Part shown: positions 43,650 to 53,639 of the stretch, one piece after another
Layout of the letters: each line of letters starts with the position of its first letter
How positions within the stretch are numbered: position 1 is the stretch's first letter
NCBI RefSeq assembly: GCF_010550675.1
Contig: NZ_JAAGOA010000012.1
Location: forward strand, 164,753 to 228,752
From: Phytoactinopolyspora halotolerans
Lineage (GTDB): Bacteria; Actinomycetota; Actinomycetes; Jiangellales; Jiangellaceae
Length of the DNA: 64,000 nucleotides
Direction: 5' to 3'
Made by a program: the position numbers and the translations under genes
Notes under the pieces: generated by a model
What the model was told of the DNA's origin: nothing
What the model saw: the letters and a program-made list of their open reading frames with translations, nothing else
The model's database searches: none

Positions 43650-44084
43650 ATGGCCATCAACGGAGCGATCCCGGTGGAGTTCGATGCGGTATTTCCGCAC
43701 GGTGCGTATGTGATCGGTGAGGTCACGCCGGAAGCGGATTTCGAGCAGTCCACACGAGAGAACCGGGTCCAGAAGAAGGACAAGACCACTGGGTTGCCGG
43801 TGTGGCAGGTCCCGGTGATGGACGCGGACCCGGACGCGCGAAAGGGGCAGCGGGAACTGACGGTGAAGATCGCGGCAGAGGTGCAGCCCGTGCCTCCGGA
43901 ACAACTCGCGGGCACGCCGTTTCGGCCGGTGGAGTTCACCGGGTTGAGCGTGACGCCGTATGTGGACACCAACGGGGCGCGACCGAAGCAGGCTTATTCG
44001 CTGCGCGCGACGGAGATGCGCAAGCCGTCCGGCGGCAAGGCAGGCAACAACGGCAGCGGGTCGCAGACGAAGGATGCGGCCTGA
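43650..44084 (+). CDS. pra: Pra-like activator of plasmid replication, integration and excision
   Basis: 144 aa, preceded by GGAGG. The sequence IPVEFDAVFPHGAYVIGEV, RVQKKDKTTGLPVWQVPVMD and GTPFRPVEFTGLSVTPYVDT is characteristic of the proteins annotated as replication/integration/excision activators in pSAM2-type elements. It switches on rep, xis and int. First gene of the rightward AICE operon. Confidence 0.78.
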   Translation: MAINGAIPVEFDAVFPHGAYVIGEVTPEADFEQSTRENRVQKKDKTTGLPVWQVPVMDADPDARKGQRELTVKIAAEVQPVPPEQLAGTPFRPVEFTGLSVTPYVDTNGARPKQAYSLRATEMRKPSGGKAGNNGSGSQTKDAA

Positions 44085-44166
44085 CAGATAGACCGGCGCG
44101 GGGATCGGACCGGCTACCAACCTTTGATCCCCGCGCCTTCCAAACCCACTGTTAGGAGGGCTCAGC

Positions 44167-44400
44167 ATGTCCAACTCTAGTAGTGATCACTCGCCGTTGG
44201 AGACCGAGCCGCTGTTCGAGGGCGGCGTCCGTGCACGCGGTGTCGTGGCCGCACTGCGGTTTCGCTGCGGCATGTGCAACCACCTGGTCGTCGACGAGCC
44301 CGGCGCGGTGTGCGAGGACTGCCGTTCCCCTGTGACGTCCCGCCGCCCGGTGCGCCGCAAGCCGATCTCGGCGCGCTCCAAGAGCGGGGGTGCAGCCTGA
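44167..44400 (+). CDS. Small zinc-ribbon protein of the AICE
   Basis: 77 aa; AGGAGGG upstream. Two CxxC pairs (CGMC and CEDC, 18 residues apart) suggest one zinc ribbon; the rest is basic. The stop overlaps the translocase start (TGATG). Role in replication or transfer unknown. Confidence 0.65.
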   Translation: MSNSSSDHSPLETEPLFEGGVRARGVVAALRFRCGMCNHLVVDEPGAVCEDCRSPVTSRRPVRRKPISARSKSGGAA

Positions 44401-45833
44401 TGCGGGTCAAATGGGCTGCTGATCAGGTGGCCGGAGACGAGTACGACGTTCCCCGCCGTCCCGGCGATGACGACTCGCTCGTCGTGTCCTTGGGGAAGGG
44501 CCTGGGCCTGCTGTTGCTGCTCGTCCCCTGGTACGGGCTGCGTCACCCCGGCACCACGGTCGTACTGGTCGCCACGGTATGGCTGTGGGCCTCGCACGGG
44601 CTCGCCGCGCTGCTGGCGGCGTATGCGGCGCTGACGATCGCGCTGGCCGCGTGGTCGTTCTGGCACCGGTCCTCGTTCACCCGGTTCGTTGCTAATCCGT
44701 TCCGCTCGAGGGTGCGCGGCGCGTGGGTGTATCGGCGCCGTTGGCGTTCGGCGATGCACCTGTGTGAGCTGTCCAAGGGCTGGGGTGCCGAGCGATACGC
44801 CCCGCACGTGATCCGGGTCCGCTGCGATGCGTTTGCCGACCGGGTGCGGGTCAAACTCCTACCGGGGCAGTGCCCGTCCGACCTGGACGGTAAGACCGAG
44901 GCCCTGGCCTCCACCTTCGGCGCGCTCGGCTGCCGGGTCCAGGTCGACAAGCCGGGGGTGGTGTGGCTGGTCTTCACCCGCCGCGACCCCTTGGTCGACG
45001 TGGTACCGGCGCTGGAACCGGCCGCGAGCGTAGACCTCACCGGCGTCGCTGTCGGTACTCGTGACGATGGCCAGCCCTGGAGCGTGGGTCTGCAGAGCAC
45101 GCATGTCCTGGTGGCCGGGGAGACCGGGGCCGGGAAGGGTTCAGTGGTCTGGTCGGTGCTGCGCGGGGTGGCTCCGGCGATCCGCGACGGGTACGTCCAA
45201 GCTTGGGTCGCTGATCCCAAGGGCGGCATGGAACTGGCCCCGGGCCGGGCGCTGTTCAGCCGGTTCACCCACGAACCCGAGCCAATGGTGGCCCTGGTCG
45301 AGCAGGCCGCAGAGCTGGTCACCGAGCGGGCGAATCGGCTGCGCGGCATCGCCCGGCAACACACCCCCACTCCAGTAGAGCCGTTTGTGCTGCTGGTCGT
45401 GGACGAGCTGGCCTACCTGACCGCGTACCTGCCGGAGCGTGACCTGTCCAAACGCCTCGCCTCGGCGCTGTCGGTGGTGCTCTCGCAGGGCCGCGCCGTG
45501 GGGGTTTCGGTGCTGGCGGCGGTGCAGGACCCGCGCAAGGACATCGTGGCCATGCGGGATCTCTTTCCGGTCCGGATCGCGCTGCGGCTGACTGAGGCAT
45601 CCCAGGTCGGCATGGTCCTCGGCGACGGTGCCCGTGACCGGGGCGCGCGCTGTGACCAGATCCCGGCGTCGATGCCGGGCACCGGTTACGTGCTCATCGA
45701 CGGGCAGCGCGAACCGGTACGGGTGCGTGCGGCCTACGTCTCCGACGACGACATCGCCGCCACTTGCCGCACCTACCCTGCCCCCGCCACCGGTCTGGGC
45801 GCCTCGATGGTCGAAGGTGAGGTCTTGCCGTGA
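44400..45833 (+). CDS. FtsK/SpoIIIE-family DNA translocase (TraSA/TraB-like)
   Basis: 477 aa. Two N-terminal membrane helices (about 30-75), then a motor domain with Walker A GETGAGKGS, an adjacent VADPKGG segment and Walker B LLVVDELAYL. It is the single protein actinomycete elements need to move double-stranded DNA between hyphae. Start at the ATG overlapping the previous stop. Confidence 0.88.
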   Translation: MRVKWAADQVAGDEYDVPRRPGDDDSLVVSLGKGLGLLLLLVPWYGLRHPGTTVVLVATVWLWASHGLAALLAAYAALTIALAAWSFWHRSSFTRFVANPFRSRVRGAWVYRRRWRSAMHLCELSKGWGAERYAPHVIRVRCDAFADRVRVKLLPGQCPSDLDGKTEALASTFGALGCRVQVDKPGVVWLVFTRRDPLVDVVPALEPAASVDLTGVAVGTRDDGQPWSVGLQSTHVLVAGETGAGKGSVVWSVLRGVAPAIRDGYVQAWVADPKGGMELAPGRALFSRFTHEPEPMVALVEQAAELVTERANRLRGIARQHTPTPVEPFVLLVVDELAYLTAYLPERDLSKRLASALSVVLSQGRAVGVSVLAAVQDPRKDIVAMRDLFPVRIALRLTEASQVGMVLGDGARDRGARCDQIPASMPGTGYVLIDGQREPVRVRAAYVSDDDIAATCRTYPAPATGLGASMVEGEVLP

Positions 45834-46123
45834 CACTGACGATCACCGCCGACACGATCACCAGCGACGAGACCCGCCACACCGCGCGGCGGCTGCCGAT
45901 CGGGCGCGGCGTGTGGGAAATCTCCTGGCTGCCGGGCCAGCTGCTCGACCGCAACCACGCCATCACCGCGATGACGCTTGCCGAGATCGTCACCAGCATC
46001 GTTGATGCCGGTGGGCTCGACTGCACCGATCGGCGCTGGGAGAGCATCGACGCGTTCGCCGCTGAACTCGGGCTCGACGGCCCCGACGCTCTGGTCCGCA
46101 TCACCGACCCGGACCAGCTGTGA
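45830..46123 (+). CDS. Small AICE protein, function unknown
   Basis: 97 aa, GTG start overlapping the translocase stop and GTGA overlap with rep downstream. Acidic; contains RLPIGRGVWEISWLPGQLLD and DRRWESIDAFAAELGL. Conserved position between tra and rep suggests a replication accessory, but I do not recognise it. Confidence 0.6.
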   Translation: MTLTITADTITSDETRHTARRLPIGRGVWEISWLPGQLLDRNHAITAMTLAEIVTSIVDAGGLDCTDRRWESIDAFAAELGLDGPDALVRITDPDQL

Positions 46124-47523
46124 ACACCACGCCCGCGCCGAGCCGTGCCGAACTGCTCACCATGCTCGGCAGCCTCGCCGTCACCGATGCGGAGAACCGC
46201 GCCCGGGGCTGCTCCAACCCGATCCGGCTTCGCGGCACGAGCATCCACGTGGACGCGGCCACCGGGCAGGTCGTGCACACCTACTCCTCGGCCGACGAAC
46301 GCGACGGCTACACCTACGCCCGCTGCGGGGACCGCCGCGCTGCCGTGTGCCCTTCCTGCTCGCACGAGTACAAGGGAGACGCGTGGCATCTGCTCATGTG
46401 CGGTCTCTCCGGCGGCAAGGGCGTGCCGGGCACCGTGACCGAGCATCCTGCCACGTTCGTCACCCTCACCGCGCCGTCGTTCGGTCCCGTACACCGCTAC
46501 ACCCCGCCCCGCCCCGGCGGGCGCACCCCCGCCTGCCGTGCCCGTCGCGACCGGCCTGTCTGCCCGCACGGGCGCCCTCTGTCATGCCCGCGTCGTCACG
46601 ACGCCGACGACCCCCAGGTCGGACAACCCCTATGCGGGCAGTGCTACGACTACCCCGCCCATGTGCTCTGGCAGTGGCACGCTCCCGAACTCTGGCGGCG
46701 GTTCACTATCGCGCTACGCCGCAACCTCGCTCGCCGCGTCGGGATCACCGTCAAGACGCTGACCCAGCTCGCCCGCGTCTCCTACACCAAGGTGGTCGAG
46801 TTCCAGGCACGCGGCGCCATTCACATCCACGCCGTGATCCGCCTGGACGGACCCACCGGCCCAGACAGTCCACCCGCCGCGTTGCTGGACGCCAGCGACC
46901 TCGAACACGCCGTGCATGCCGCCGCCGGCCACGTCACCCTCGACGTGCCCAGCCTCGACGGGCACGCGTTGCGGCTGCGCTGGGGCGAACAAGTCGACAC
47001 CCGCACCATCACCACCGGCGCCGGACGCGACACCCGCACCGGACCGGCGCACCCCGAGCAAGTCGCCGCATACCTGGCCAAGTACCTCACGAAATCCACT
47101 GAGGACTTCGGCCTGCCCGTCCGCGTGCGCTCCGCCGCATCAGCCGCCGCTGCCGGAGCCACCCCGCACGTGGTGCGCATCATCGACACCGCCGCCCGTC
47201 TCGCAGCCACACACGAGGACTACCGGCCTATCCTGCGCCGACTGGCCACTCTCGGCTACCGGGGCCATCCCATCACCAAAAGCCGCGCCTACTCCGTCAC
47301 CTTCGGCTCGCTGCGCTCCGCCCGGCGTGAATGGCGACACGAGCGCCCCGCCCTCGACCCGGACGCACCCGTGCGCGAGGTCCTCGACGCCGACATCAAC
47401 GATCTCACCCACGCCCACACCGTCATCGTGCTCAGCGAATGGACCTACGCCGGACGCGGCTACCTCGACAACCCCAGCGCCGCCCTCGCCATCCACTCAG
47501 CCGTCCAGGCCCGCACACGATGA
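46120..47523 (+). CDS. Rolling-circle replication initiator (RepSA-like)
   Basis: 467 aa, GTG start. Motifs of rolling-circle initiators: FVTLTAPSFG (motif I), the metal-binding GAIHIHAVIR (H-x-H, motif II) and YLAKYLTKS (motif III with catalytic Tyr). N-terminal cysteines (CGDRRAAVCPSCSHEY) and more Cys/His pairs at about 135-170 form zinc-binding sites. Starts replication of the excised element. Confidence 0.88.
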   Translation: MNTTPAPSRAELLTMLGSLAVTDAENRARGCSNPIRLRGTSIHVDAATGQVVHTYSSADERDGYTYARCGDRRAAVCPSCSHEYKGDAWHLLMCGLSGGKGVPGTVTEHPATFVTLTAPSFGPVHRYTPPRPGGRTPACRARRDRPVCPHGRPLSCPRRHDADDPQVGQPLCGQCYDYPAHVLWQWHAPELWRRFTIALRRNLARRVGITVKTLTQLARVSYTKVVEFQARGAIHIHAVIRLDGPTGPDSPPAALLDASDLEHAVHAAAGHVTLDVPSLDGHALRLRWGEQVDTRTITTGAGRDTRTGPAHPEQVAAYLAKYLTKSTEDFGLPVRVRSAASAAAAGATPHVVRIIDTAARLAATHEDYRPILRRLATLGYRGHPITKSRAYSVTFGSLRSARREWRHERPALDPDAPVREVLDADINDLTHAHTVIVLSEWTYAGRGYLDNPSAALAIHSAVQARTR

Positions 47524-47568
47524 CGCGTCCATGTACAGGTTCGGATCTGATCGTTGGAGGAGAGCAGC

Positions 47569-47760
47569 ATGTCGAATCGTGAAAACCGAACGTGGACGCC
47601 GGAAGACGTGGCCGAATACCTCGGCGTGCCCATCTCGACCCTGTATCGGTGGCGGTACATCGGCTACGGTCCGAGGGCAGCTCGCGTCGGGCGTCACCTG
47701 CGCTATCTGCCAGAGGACGTCCGTGCATGGCTGCACGAACAGCAGGAACCGGTCGTATGA
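47569..47760 (+). CDS. xis: Excisionase / MerR-like helix-turn-helix protein
   Basis: 63 aa; GGAGGAG upstream fixes the ATG at 47569. WTPEDVAEYLGVPISTLYRW is a winged-helix DNA-binding motif of AlpA/Xis proteins. Overlaps the integrase start (ATGA), the usual xis-int pair. Confidence 0.85.
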   Translation: MSNRENRTWTPEDVAEYLGVPISTLYRWRYIGYGPRAARVGRHLRYLPEDVRAWLHEQQEPVV

Positions 47761-48884
47761 GCATCGAGAAACGGGGTACCTCGTGGCGCGCACGATACCG
47801 AGGGCCGGACGGTCGCGAGCGGAACAAGTCGTTCGGGCGCAAGATCGATGCTCAGCGCTGGCAGCACGAGCAGCAATCCCGCATTAACCGTGGCGAGTGG
47901 GTCGATCCATCCGTGTCCCGGACGCCGTTCGGTGTTGTCGCTGATGAGTGGCTGGCGACGATCCATCATCTTAAGCCGACCACCCGCTACAGCTACGAGT
48001 TCGTGTTGCGGCGGCGGGTGCTCCCGACTTGGGCGAGGGTACCGCTGTCGAAGATCACTCATGACGGGCTCGTTCAGTGGGTCACGGCACTCGTGGAATC
48101 CGGCCTCTCGGCGTCGCAGGTTCACCAGGCCGCGTACGTGTTGTCGTCGGTCTGCAAGTACGCGATCCGTACTGCACGCCTGACTCGCAACCCCATGGCC
48201 GACGTGCGACTGCCTCGGCTGCGTTCCGAGCGCGAACGCCGGTTTCTCACGCACGACGAGGTGGCCAAGCTTGCGGCGGCTGCCGGGACGTATGCGTCGT
48301 TGATCCGGTTGCTCGCCTATACGGGCCTACGCTGGGGCGAGGCCGCTGCGCTGCGGGTCGGCGACATCGACCTCGTTCGGCGTCGGCTTGATGTGGTGCG
48401 CGCGTTCACTGATGTGCGCGGCCGGATGATCGAGGGATCACCGAAGTCGCATCAGTCCCGGACGGTGCCGCTGCACCGTTGGCTGTGTTCGGAGCTCGCT
48501 CCGTACGTGGAGGGACGGGATCGTGATGCCCTGGTCTTCACTGCACCAGGCGGCGGGCCACTACGTAAGAGCAACTTCCGGCATCGTGTGTGGTATCCGG
48601 CGGTCCGTGCTGCGGGCCTGGACGGTTTGACACCGCACGAGCTGCGCCACACGGCCGCATCGCTGTACATCGCAGCTGGGACGCCACCGAAGGTCGTCCA
48701 GCGGATTCTGGGGCATGCGTCGATCACAATCACGCTCGACCTGTACGGCCATCTGTACCCCGACGAGATGGACCAATGGGCGGATCGACTCGGTGAGATC
48801 GCGGCCACCGTGTGGCCAGAACGTGGCCAAATCCGCGATACAGGCGACGACGAACCGCCGTCCGAAGCAGGCGCGAAACCATGA
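47757..48884 (+). CDS. int: Tyrosine site-specific integrase
   Basis: 375 aa. N-terminal AP2-like arm-binding domain (SWRARYRGPDGRERNKSFGR), core-binding domain, and a catalytic domain with Arg in YTGLRWGEAAAL, HELRHTA, LGHAS and the nucleophile Tyr in LDLYGHLYPD. It catalyses recombination between the element and the tRNA-Val 3' end; its gene stops 17 bp before the right repeat. Confidence 0.93.
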   Translation: MSIEKRGTSWRARYRGPDGRERNKSFGRKIDAQRWQHEQQSRINRGEWVDPSVSRTPFGVVADEWLATIHHLKPTTRYSYEFVLRRRVLPTWARVPLSKITHDGLVQWVTALVESGLSASQVHQAAYVLSSVCKYAIRTARLTRNPMADVRLPRLRSERERRFLTHDEVAKLAAAAGTYASLIRLLAYTGLRWGEAAALRVGDIDLVRRRLDVVRAFTDVRGRMIEGSPKSHQSRTVPLHRWLCSELAPYVEGRDRDALVFTAPGGGPLRKSNFRHRVWYPAVRAAGLDGLTPHELRHTAASLYIAAGTPPKVVQRILGHASITITLDLYGHLYPDEMDQWADRLGEIAATVWPERGQIRDTGDDEPPSEAGAKP

Positions 48885-48900
48885 CCAGCGTGTTCGGACA

Positions 48901-48943
48901 GTGGGCGCAGTTGGTTTCGAACCAACGACCTCCGGTTTGTAAG
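48901..48943. repeat. Right attachment-site copy inside tRNA-Val
   Basis: 43 bp identical to 38727-38769; identity ends where the anticodon stem continues into the intact tRNA. Confidence 0.93.
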
Positions 48944-48973
48944 ACCGGCGCTCTACCCCTGAGCTATGCGCCC
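48902..48973 (-). tRNA. tRNA-Val (anticodon TAC)
   Basis: 72 nt without CCA. Acceptor GGGCGCA/TGCGCCC, D arm AGCTCAGGGGTAGAGC, anticodon arm CCGGT-CTTACAA-ACCGG, T arm GTTGG-TTCGAAA-CCAAC. Target of the AICE and restored after integration. Confidence 0.96.
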
Positions 48974-49096
48974 GCACGCAGCTGAGCCAACCATACAGCC
49001 GGTCTAGGTTACCCAGAGCACATCAGGAATGCCCAATCGGCACGGAGGACATTCATGCGTTCGGGCGACCGTACGACGGAGCCCGCGACCGAGCGT

Positions 49097-49657
49097 CTAG
49101 CGGCGTCGACCGCGTCCGAACCGGCCGGCTCGGCCCGGGCGGTGGTGATCGCCAGCTGTCTCCGGTCCTGACGCGCCGTCTGAGTGCGGCGGGTCGTGAG
49201 TTCCCGGTACGGATGCCTCACCTGCGGCGGAACCACCGGTCCCAACGGTCCCACCGCTCGCGTGGCCTGTATCACCGTCATCGGAGGGCCGGCGGGCATG
49301 TTTGCCGAGCACCCGGTCGATGGCGCTGGCCACCTCATTGGTCAGATCCCGGCCATCGTCAGGACGGCGGTGGCGGCCGCCCAGGTTGACGGCGATGCCG
49401 CGGTCTGTGGTGCTCTCCACGGCGAGGAACTCCGCCGTCGCCGACGACTCGCAGGTGCGGCAGACGGTCTGCCCGAGCCGGCGCACCAGATTCGTTCCAC
49501 CGCAGGTCGGGCAGTGGTCCACCTCAGCGGACCAATCGCTGCTCTGCTGGCACTCGGGACACACCAGCACCTGGCTGTCGGCCTGCACCGCCCGCACCCA
49601 CAAGCGCGAGCCGCGGGCAGGGTCCGCTTCCCGGGCGCCACATCGATAGCACGGCAT
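49097..49657 (-). CDS. Zinc-ribbon protein with disordered tail
   Basis: 186 aa. Cysteine pairs at the start (CYRCG), CPECQQ, CPTCGG and CRTC suggest two zinc ribbons within residues 1-70, resembling small double-ribbon regulators. The C-terminal 80 residues are Gly/Asp/Ser/Arg-rich and disordered. GGAAGG precedes the ATG. Function unknown. Confidence 0.65.
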   Translation of the reverse strand: MPCYRCGAREADPARGSRLWVRAVQADSQVLVCPECQQSSDWSAEVDHCPTCGGTNLVRRLGQTVCRTCESSATAEFLAVESTTDRGIAVNLGGRHRRPDDGRDLTNEVASAIDRVLGKHARRPSDDGDTGHASGGTVGTGGSAAGEASVPGTHDPPHSDGASGPETAGDHHRPGRAGRFGRGRRR

Positions 49658-49678
49658 GTCTCTACCTTCCCGCCGCCG

Positions 49679-50140
49679 TCACCCGGCTACGAGCTCGCCC
49701 AGAGCCCGCCGGTAGTCCGAGATGTCACGCGCGTGCGGAATCGCGTTGACCACACTCCACCGCACCACGCCGTCGCGATCGATGAGGAACGTCCCCCGGA
49801 TCGCACAGCCGCGTTCAGGATCGAAGACGCCGTAGGCCGACGCCACCTCGCCGTGCGGCCAGAAGTCCGACAGCAGGGGTATGTTCAGCCCTTGCTGCTC
49901 GGCGAAGACGCGCAGAGCGAACTTCGTGTCACACGAGATCGCCAGCAACTGCGTCTCCGCCGGCAACGACGGCGCCAGCTCGTCACGGATCGCGCACAGC
50001 TCGCCGGTGCACACGCCGGTGAAGGCGTACGGATAGAACACCACCATGACGTTCTGCCCACGCAGCGCGGACAGCCGCCAGGCCACCCCGTGGTGGTCGG
50101 AGAGCTCGAAGTCCGGAGCCGGCGTGCCGATCAAGTCCAT
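49679..50140 (-). CDS. Peroxiredoxin (AhpE/BCP type)
   Basis: 153 aa from the ATG at 50140. The peroxidatic site YPYAFTGVCTGELC has Cys44 and a second Cys49 five residues later, the C-x4-C arrangement of PrxQ/BCP, while the rest looks AhpE-like. Reduces peroxides in the cytoplasm. It lies directly after the DUF3052 gene, whose last codons supply its AAGGAG. Confidence 0.9.
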   Translation of the reverse strand: MDLIGTPAPDFELSDHHGVAWRLSALRGQNVMVVFYPYAFTGVCTGELCAIRDELAPSLPAETQLLAISCDTKFALRVFAEQQGLNIPLLSDFWPHGEVASAYGVFDPERGCAIRGTFLIDRDGVVRWSVVNAIPHARDISDYRRALGELVAG

Positions 50141-50150
50141 CGAGGAAACA

Positions 50151-50573
50151 CTAACTCCTTGGTGCGACAAGTTTCGTGCCCGACCAGTCCTCGGCCACCG
50201 ACACCGTGGTCGTGGTGGACAGGCCGGCGGTCAGCGCCGCGTCCGCGATGTCACTCGGATCGACCTGGCCTTCACGCCCCACCTTGGGTGTGAGCAACCA
50301 CACCACTCCGCCGGGAGCGAGTTCGGTGATCGCGTCGACCAACGCGTCGGTCAGATCGCCGTCATCGTCTCTCCACCACTGCAGGACAACGTCCGCAACC
50401 TCCCCACTGCCCTGGTCGATGAGCTCGTTACCCGTGGTGTCCTCGATGTCGATCCGCAGATCATCGTCGCAGTCCTCGTCCCACCCGAGCTCTTGAACCA
50501 CTTGTCCCGGACGGAATCCAAGCTTCATGGCCGGCCCATCGTCTGCTGCCGAGTGGCCCGCGGTCTGGCCCAC
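50151..50573 (-). CDS. DUF3052 family protein
   Basis: 140 aa. GTG at 50573 with AAGGAGG 7 nt before decides the start; the frame stays open far upstream only as a shadow of aceE. Conserved sequence: LGFRPGQVVQELGWDEDCDD, VVLQWWRDDDGDLTDALVDA and VVWLLTPKVGREGQVDPSDI. A universal small acidic actinobacterial protein of unknown function, often next to aceE and a peroxiredoxin, as here. Confidence 0.88.
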   Translation of the reverse strand: MGQTAGHSAADDGPAMKLGFRPGQVVQELGWDEDCDDDLRIDIEDTTGNELIDQGSGEVADVVLQWWRDDDGDLTDALVDAITELAPGGVVWLLTPKVGREGQVDPSDIADAALTAGLSTTTTVSVAEDWSGTKLVAPRS

Positions 50574-50858
50574 CGATTGTCCTCCTTGCTTCCCGTGATC
50601 CGCCCATTGCGAACCACCTACCGCCCGTAGTCCACCCAACCACGCGAGATTACGCAAGTGAACCCGCCGGATAAGTTCCGTCGCCGGCGGATGAGGCAGG
50701 TGACTGAGGGGACGGATACAGGGTGGCACGGCGGATGCCCGCTCGGATACCCCGGTCGCTGAGAAATCGGACCCCCATGATGACGAAAAAGCACAGAGCG
50801 AGGAGGATAGGAGGTGACACAGTGACCCTGGAACCTCCTGGGGACCGGACCAACACCA

Positions 50859-53639
50859 ATGCCGGTGCCCACCGACCACGAAGGGATCGTCGTGGCTGCA
50901 GACCGCTCCCCGATCATCATCAACGGGCTCCCCAGCCAGCTTCCCGATGCTGACGCTGAGGAGACCCAGGAGTGGCTTGAATCGCTGGACGCCGCGATCG
51001 AGCACGGCGGAAAGCACCGGGCCCGATATCTCATGCTGCGGATGCTGGAACGGGCTCAGGAACGGCAAGTCGGAGTCCCGAGCCTGCGCAACACCGACTA
51101 CATCAACAGCATCCCACCCGAGTCCGAGCCGGCCTTCCCGGGCGACGAGTACGTCGAGCGCCGGATCCGGGCCTACATCCGCTGGAATGCGGCCATGATG
51201 GTGCAGCGGGCGCAACGTCCCGGCGTCGGCGTCGGCGGGCACATCTCCACCTATGCGTCGTCGGCGAGCCTCTACGAAGTCGGCTTCAACCACTTCTTCC
51301 GCGGCAAGGACCACCCGGGTGGCGGCGACCAGATCTACTTCCAGGGACACGCCTCGCCCGGCATGTACGCGCGTGCGTATCTCGAGGGCCGCCTGAGCGA
51401 TCATCAGCTGGATGGTTTCCGCCAGGAGCTCTCGCACAACGGGTTCGGCGGCGGGCTGCCGTCCTATCCGCACCCGCGCCTGATGCCGGACTTCTGGGAG
51501 TTCCCGACCGTCTCCATGGGTCTCGGGCCGATCAACGCGATCTACCAGGCCCGGTTCAACCGCTACCTGCAGAACCGCGGCATCCGGGACACGTCGCAGC
51601 AGCATGTCTGGGCGTTCCTCGGCGACGGTGAGATGGACGAGCCGGAGACCATCGGCGCGATCGGTGTCGCCGCCCGCGAGGAGCTGGACAACCTCACCTT
51701 CGTCGTCAACTGCAACCTGCAGCGCCTGGACGGCCCGGTACGCGGCAACGGCAAGATCATCCAGGAGATGGAGGCGCTGTTCCGCGGCGCCGGCTGGAAC
51801 GTGATCAAGGTCATCTGGGGCCGCGAGTGGGATCCGCTGCTGGCCGCGGACACCGACGGCGCGCTGGTCAACCTGATGAACGCGACGCCGGACGGGGATT
51901 ACCAGACGTACAAGGCCGAGTCCGGAGCCTACGTGCGCGAACACTTCTTCGGACGGGACCCGCGCACCGCCAAGATGGTGGAGCATCTCAGCGACGACGA
52001 GATCTGGGGCCTCAAGCGCGGCGGCCACGACTACCAGAAGCTGTATGCCGCGTACCGGGCCGCCACCGAGCACACCGGACAGCCCACCGTCATCCTGGCG
52101 AAGACGATCAAGGGCTGGACACTCGGCTCGCACTTCGAGGCGCGCAACGCCACACACCAGATGAAGAAGCTGACCGGGGATGACCTCAAGCAGTTCCGGG
52201 ACCGGCTGTACATGGAGATCCCGGACTCGGCGTTGGAGGATGTCTACAATCCGCCGTACTTCCATCCGGGCAAGGACTCGGACGAGCACGCCTACATGAT
52301 GGAGCGCCGCTCGAAGCTGGGCGGTTTCCTCCCAGAGCGGCGGACGGCGGCGAAGCCGCTGGTCCTGCCCGGGGACAAGGTCTACGAGGTCGCCAAGCGC
52401 GGCTCCGGAAAGCAGCCGGTCGCCACCACGATGGCGTTCGTCCGGCTGGTCAAGGACCTGCTCAAGGACTCCGAGGTCGGCCACCGGATCGTGCCGATCA
52501 TCCCGGATGAAGCTCGCACGTTCGGCATGGATTCGCTTTTCCCGACGCTGAAGATCTACTCGCCGCACGGGCAGAACTACACGTCGGTGGACCGCGAGCT
52601 GTTCCTGTCGTACAAGGAGGCCACTGACGGCCAGATCCTGCACGAGGGGATCAACGAGGCCGGTTCGGTGGCGTCGTGGACGGCCGTCGCCACGTCGTAT
52701 GCGACGCATGCCGAGCCGATGATCCCGATCTACATCTTCTACTCGATGTTCGGCTTCCAGCGCACCGGCGACGGCCTGTGGGCGGCCGGCGACCAGATGG
52801 CTCGCGGCTTCGTCCTCGGCGCCACGGCCGGGCGGACCACGCTGAACGGTGAAGGTCTGCAGCATGAGGACGGACACTCGGTGCTGCTGGCCTCGACTAA
52901 CCCGGCGGTCGTGCACTACGACCCGGCGTGGGCGTTCGAGGTGGGACACATCGTCAAGGACGGTCTGCGCCGCATGTACGGCGAGAACGCGGAGAACATC
53001 TTCTACTACCTGACGGTGTACAACGAACCGTACGTGCAGCCGGCCGAGCCGGAGAACCTGGACGTGGATGGCCTGCTCAAGGGCATGTACCTGTACAAGC
53101 CGATGGAGGTGGCGCCGGGCGACAAGGTTCCGCACGCCCAGATCCTCGCCTCCGGCGTCGCCATGAACTGGGCGCTGGAAGCCCAGCAGCGGCTGGCCGA
53201 CGAGTGGGAGGTCGCCGCGGACGTATGGTCGGTGACCTCGTGGAACGAACTGCGCCGCGAGGCGGTGGCGACCGACGAATGGAACCTCATGCATCCGGAC
53301 TCGGAGCCGCAGGTGCCGTATGTCACCGGACGCCTCCAGGAGACCCAGGGGCCCGTGGTCGCGGTCAGCGATTACATGCGCGCCGTTCAGGACCAGATCG
53401 CGCCGTACGTACCCGGCGACTGGGCCTCCCTTGGCACGGACGGGTTCGGCCTGTCCGACACCCGGGCCGCCCTGCGCCGCCACTTCAAGGTGGACGCGCA
53501 GTCGATCGTCGTCAATGTGCTCACCTTGCTCGCCCGGCGCGGCGAGGTCTCCTGGGATCTCGTCCGCAAGGCGCACGAGCAGTACCGGCTCGACGACGTC
53601 AACGCCACCACCGCCGAAGAGGCCGGCGGCGAGTCCTGA
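50859..53639 (+). CDS. aceE: Pyruvate dehydrogenase E1 component (homodimeric type)
   Basis: 926 aa. Decarboxylates pyruvate with thiamine diphosphate and passes the acetyl group to the E2 lipoyl domain. TPP site [10 protein letters not shown] ... [15 protein letters not shown]; other AceE blocks are [20 protein letters not shown] and [13 protein letters not shown]. Start uncertain: the ATG at 50859 has no clear ribosome site, while the GTG at 50892 has AAGGG 6 nt upstream and fits the usual N-terminus ([19 protein letters not shown]). Monocistronic and divergent from DUF3052. Confidence 0.95.
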   Translation: MPVPTDHEGIVVAADRSPIIINGLPSQLPDADAEETQEWLESLDAAIEHGGKHRARYLMLRMLERAQERQVGVPSLRNTDYINSIPPESEPAFPGDEYVERRIRAYIRWNAAMMVQRAQRPGVGVGGHISTYASSASLYEVGFNHFFRGKDHPGGGDQIYFQGHASPGMYARAYLEGRLSDHQLDGFRQELSHNGFGGGLPSYPHPRLMPDFWEFPTVSMGLGPINAIYQARFNRYLQNRGIRDTSQQHVWAFLGDGEMDEPETIGAIGVAAREELDNLTFVVNCNLQRLDGPVRGNGKIIQEMEALFRGAGWNVIKVIWGREWDPLLAADTDGALVNLMNATPDGDYQTYKAESGAYVREHFFGRDPRTAKMVEHLSDDEIWGLKRGGHDYQKLYAAYRAATEHTGQPTVILAKTIKGWTLGSHFEARNATHQMKKLTGDDLKQFRDRLYMEIPDSALEDVYNPPYFHPGKDSDEHAYMMERRSKLGGFLPERRTAAKPLVLPGDKVYEVAKRGSGKQPVATTMAFVRLVKDLLKDSEVGHRIVPIIPDEARTFGMDSLFPTLKIYSPHGQNYTSVDRELFLSYKEATDGQILHEGINEAGSVASWTAVATSYATHAEPMIPIYIFYSMFGFQRTGDGLWAAGDQMARGFVLGATAGRTTLNGEGLQHEDGHSVLLASTNPAVVHYDPAWAFEVGHIVKDGLRRMYGENAENIFYYLTVYNEPYVQPAEPENLDVDGLLKGMYLYKPMEVAPGDKVPHAQILASGVAMNWALEAQQRLADEWEVAADVWSVTSWNELRREAVATDEWNLMHPDSEPQVPYVTGRLQETQGPVVAVSDYMRAVQDQIAPYVPGDWASLGTDGFGLSDTRAALRRHFKVDAQSIVVNVLTLLARRGEVSWDLVRKAHEQYRLDDVNATTAEEAGGES

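Larger units (their letters stand above)
38727..48943. mobile_element. AICE (pSAM2-type integrative element) in tRNA-Val
   Basis: A 43-bp sequence (3' part of tRNA-Val, from the anticodon loop to the last base) occurs at 38727-38769 and again, as part of the intact gene, at 48901-48943, giving a unit of 10,174 bp. Inside, in order: DUF262-AlbA_2 cargo, flavoprotein, XRE-TPR regulator, GntR repressor, Pra-like activator, zinc-ribbon protein, FtsK-type translocase, small ORF, replication initiator, excisionase and tyrosine integrase next to the tRNA. This is the full kit of a self-replicating, conjugative actinomycete element. Confidence 0.9.
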
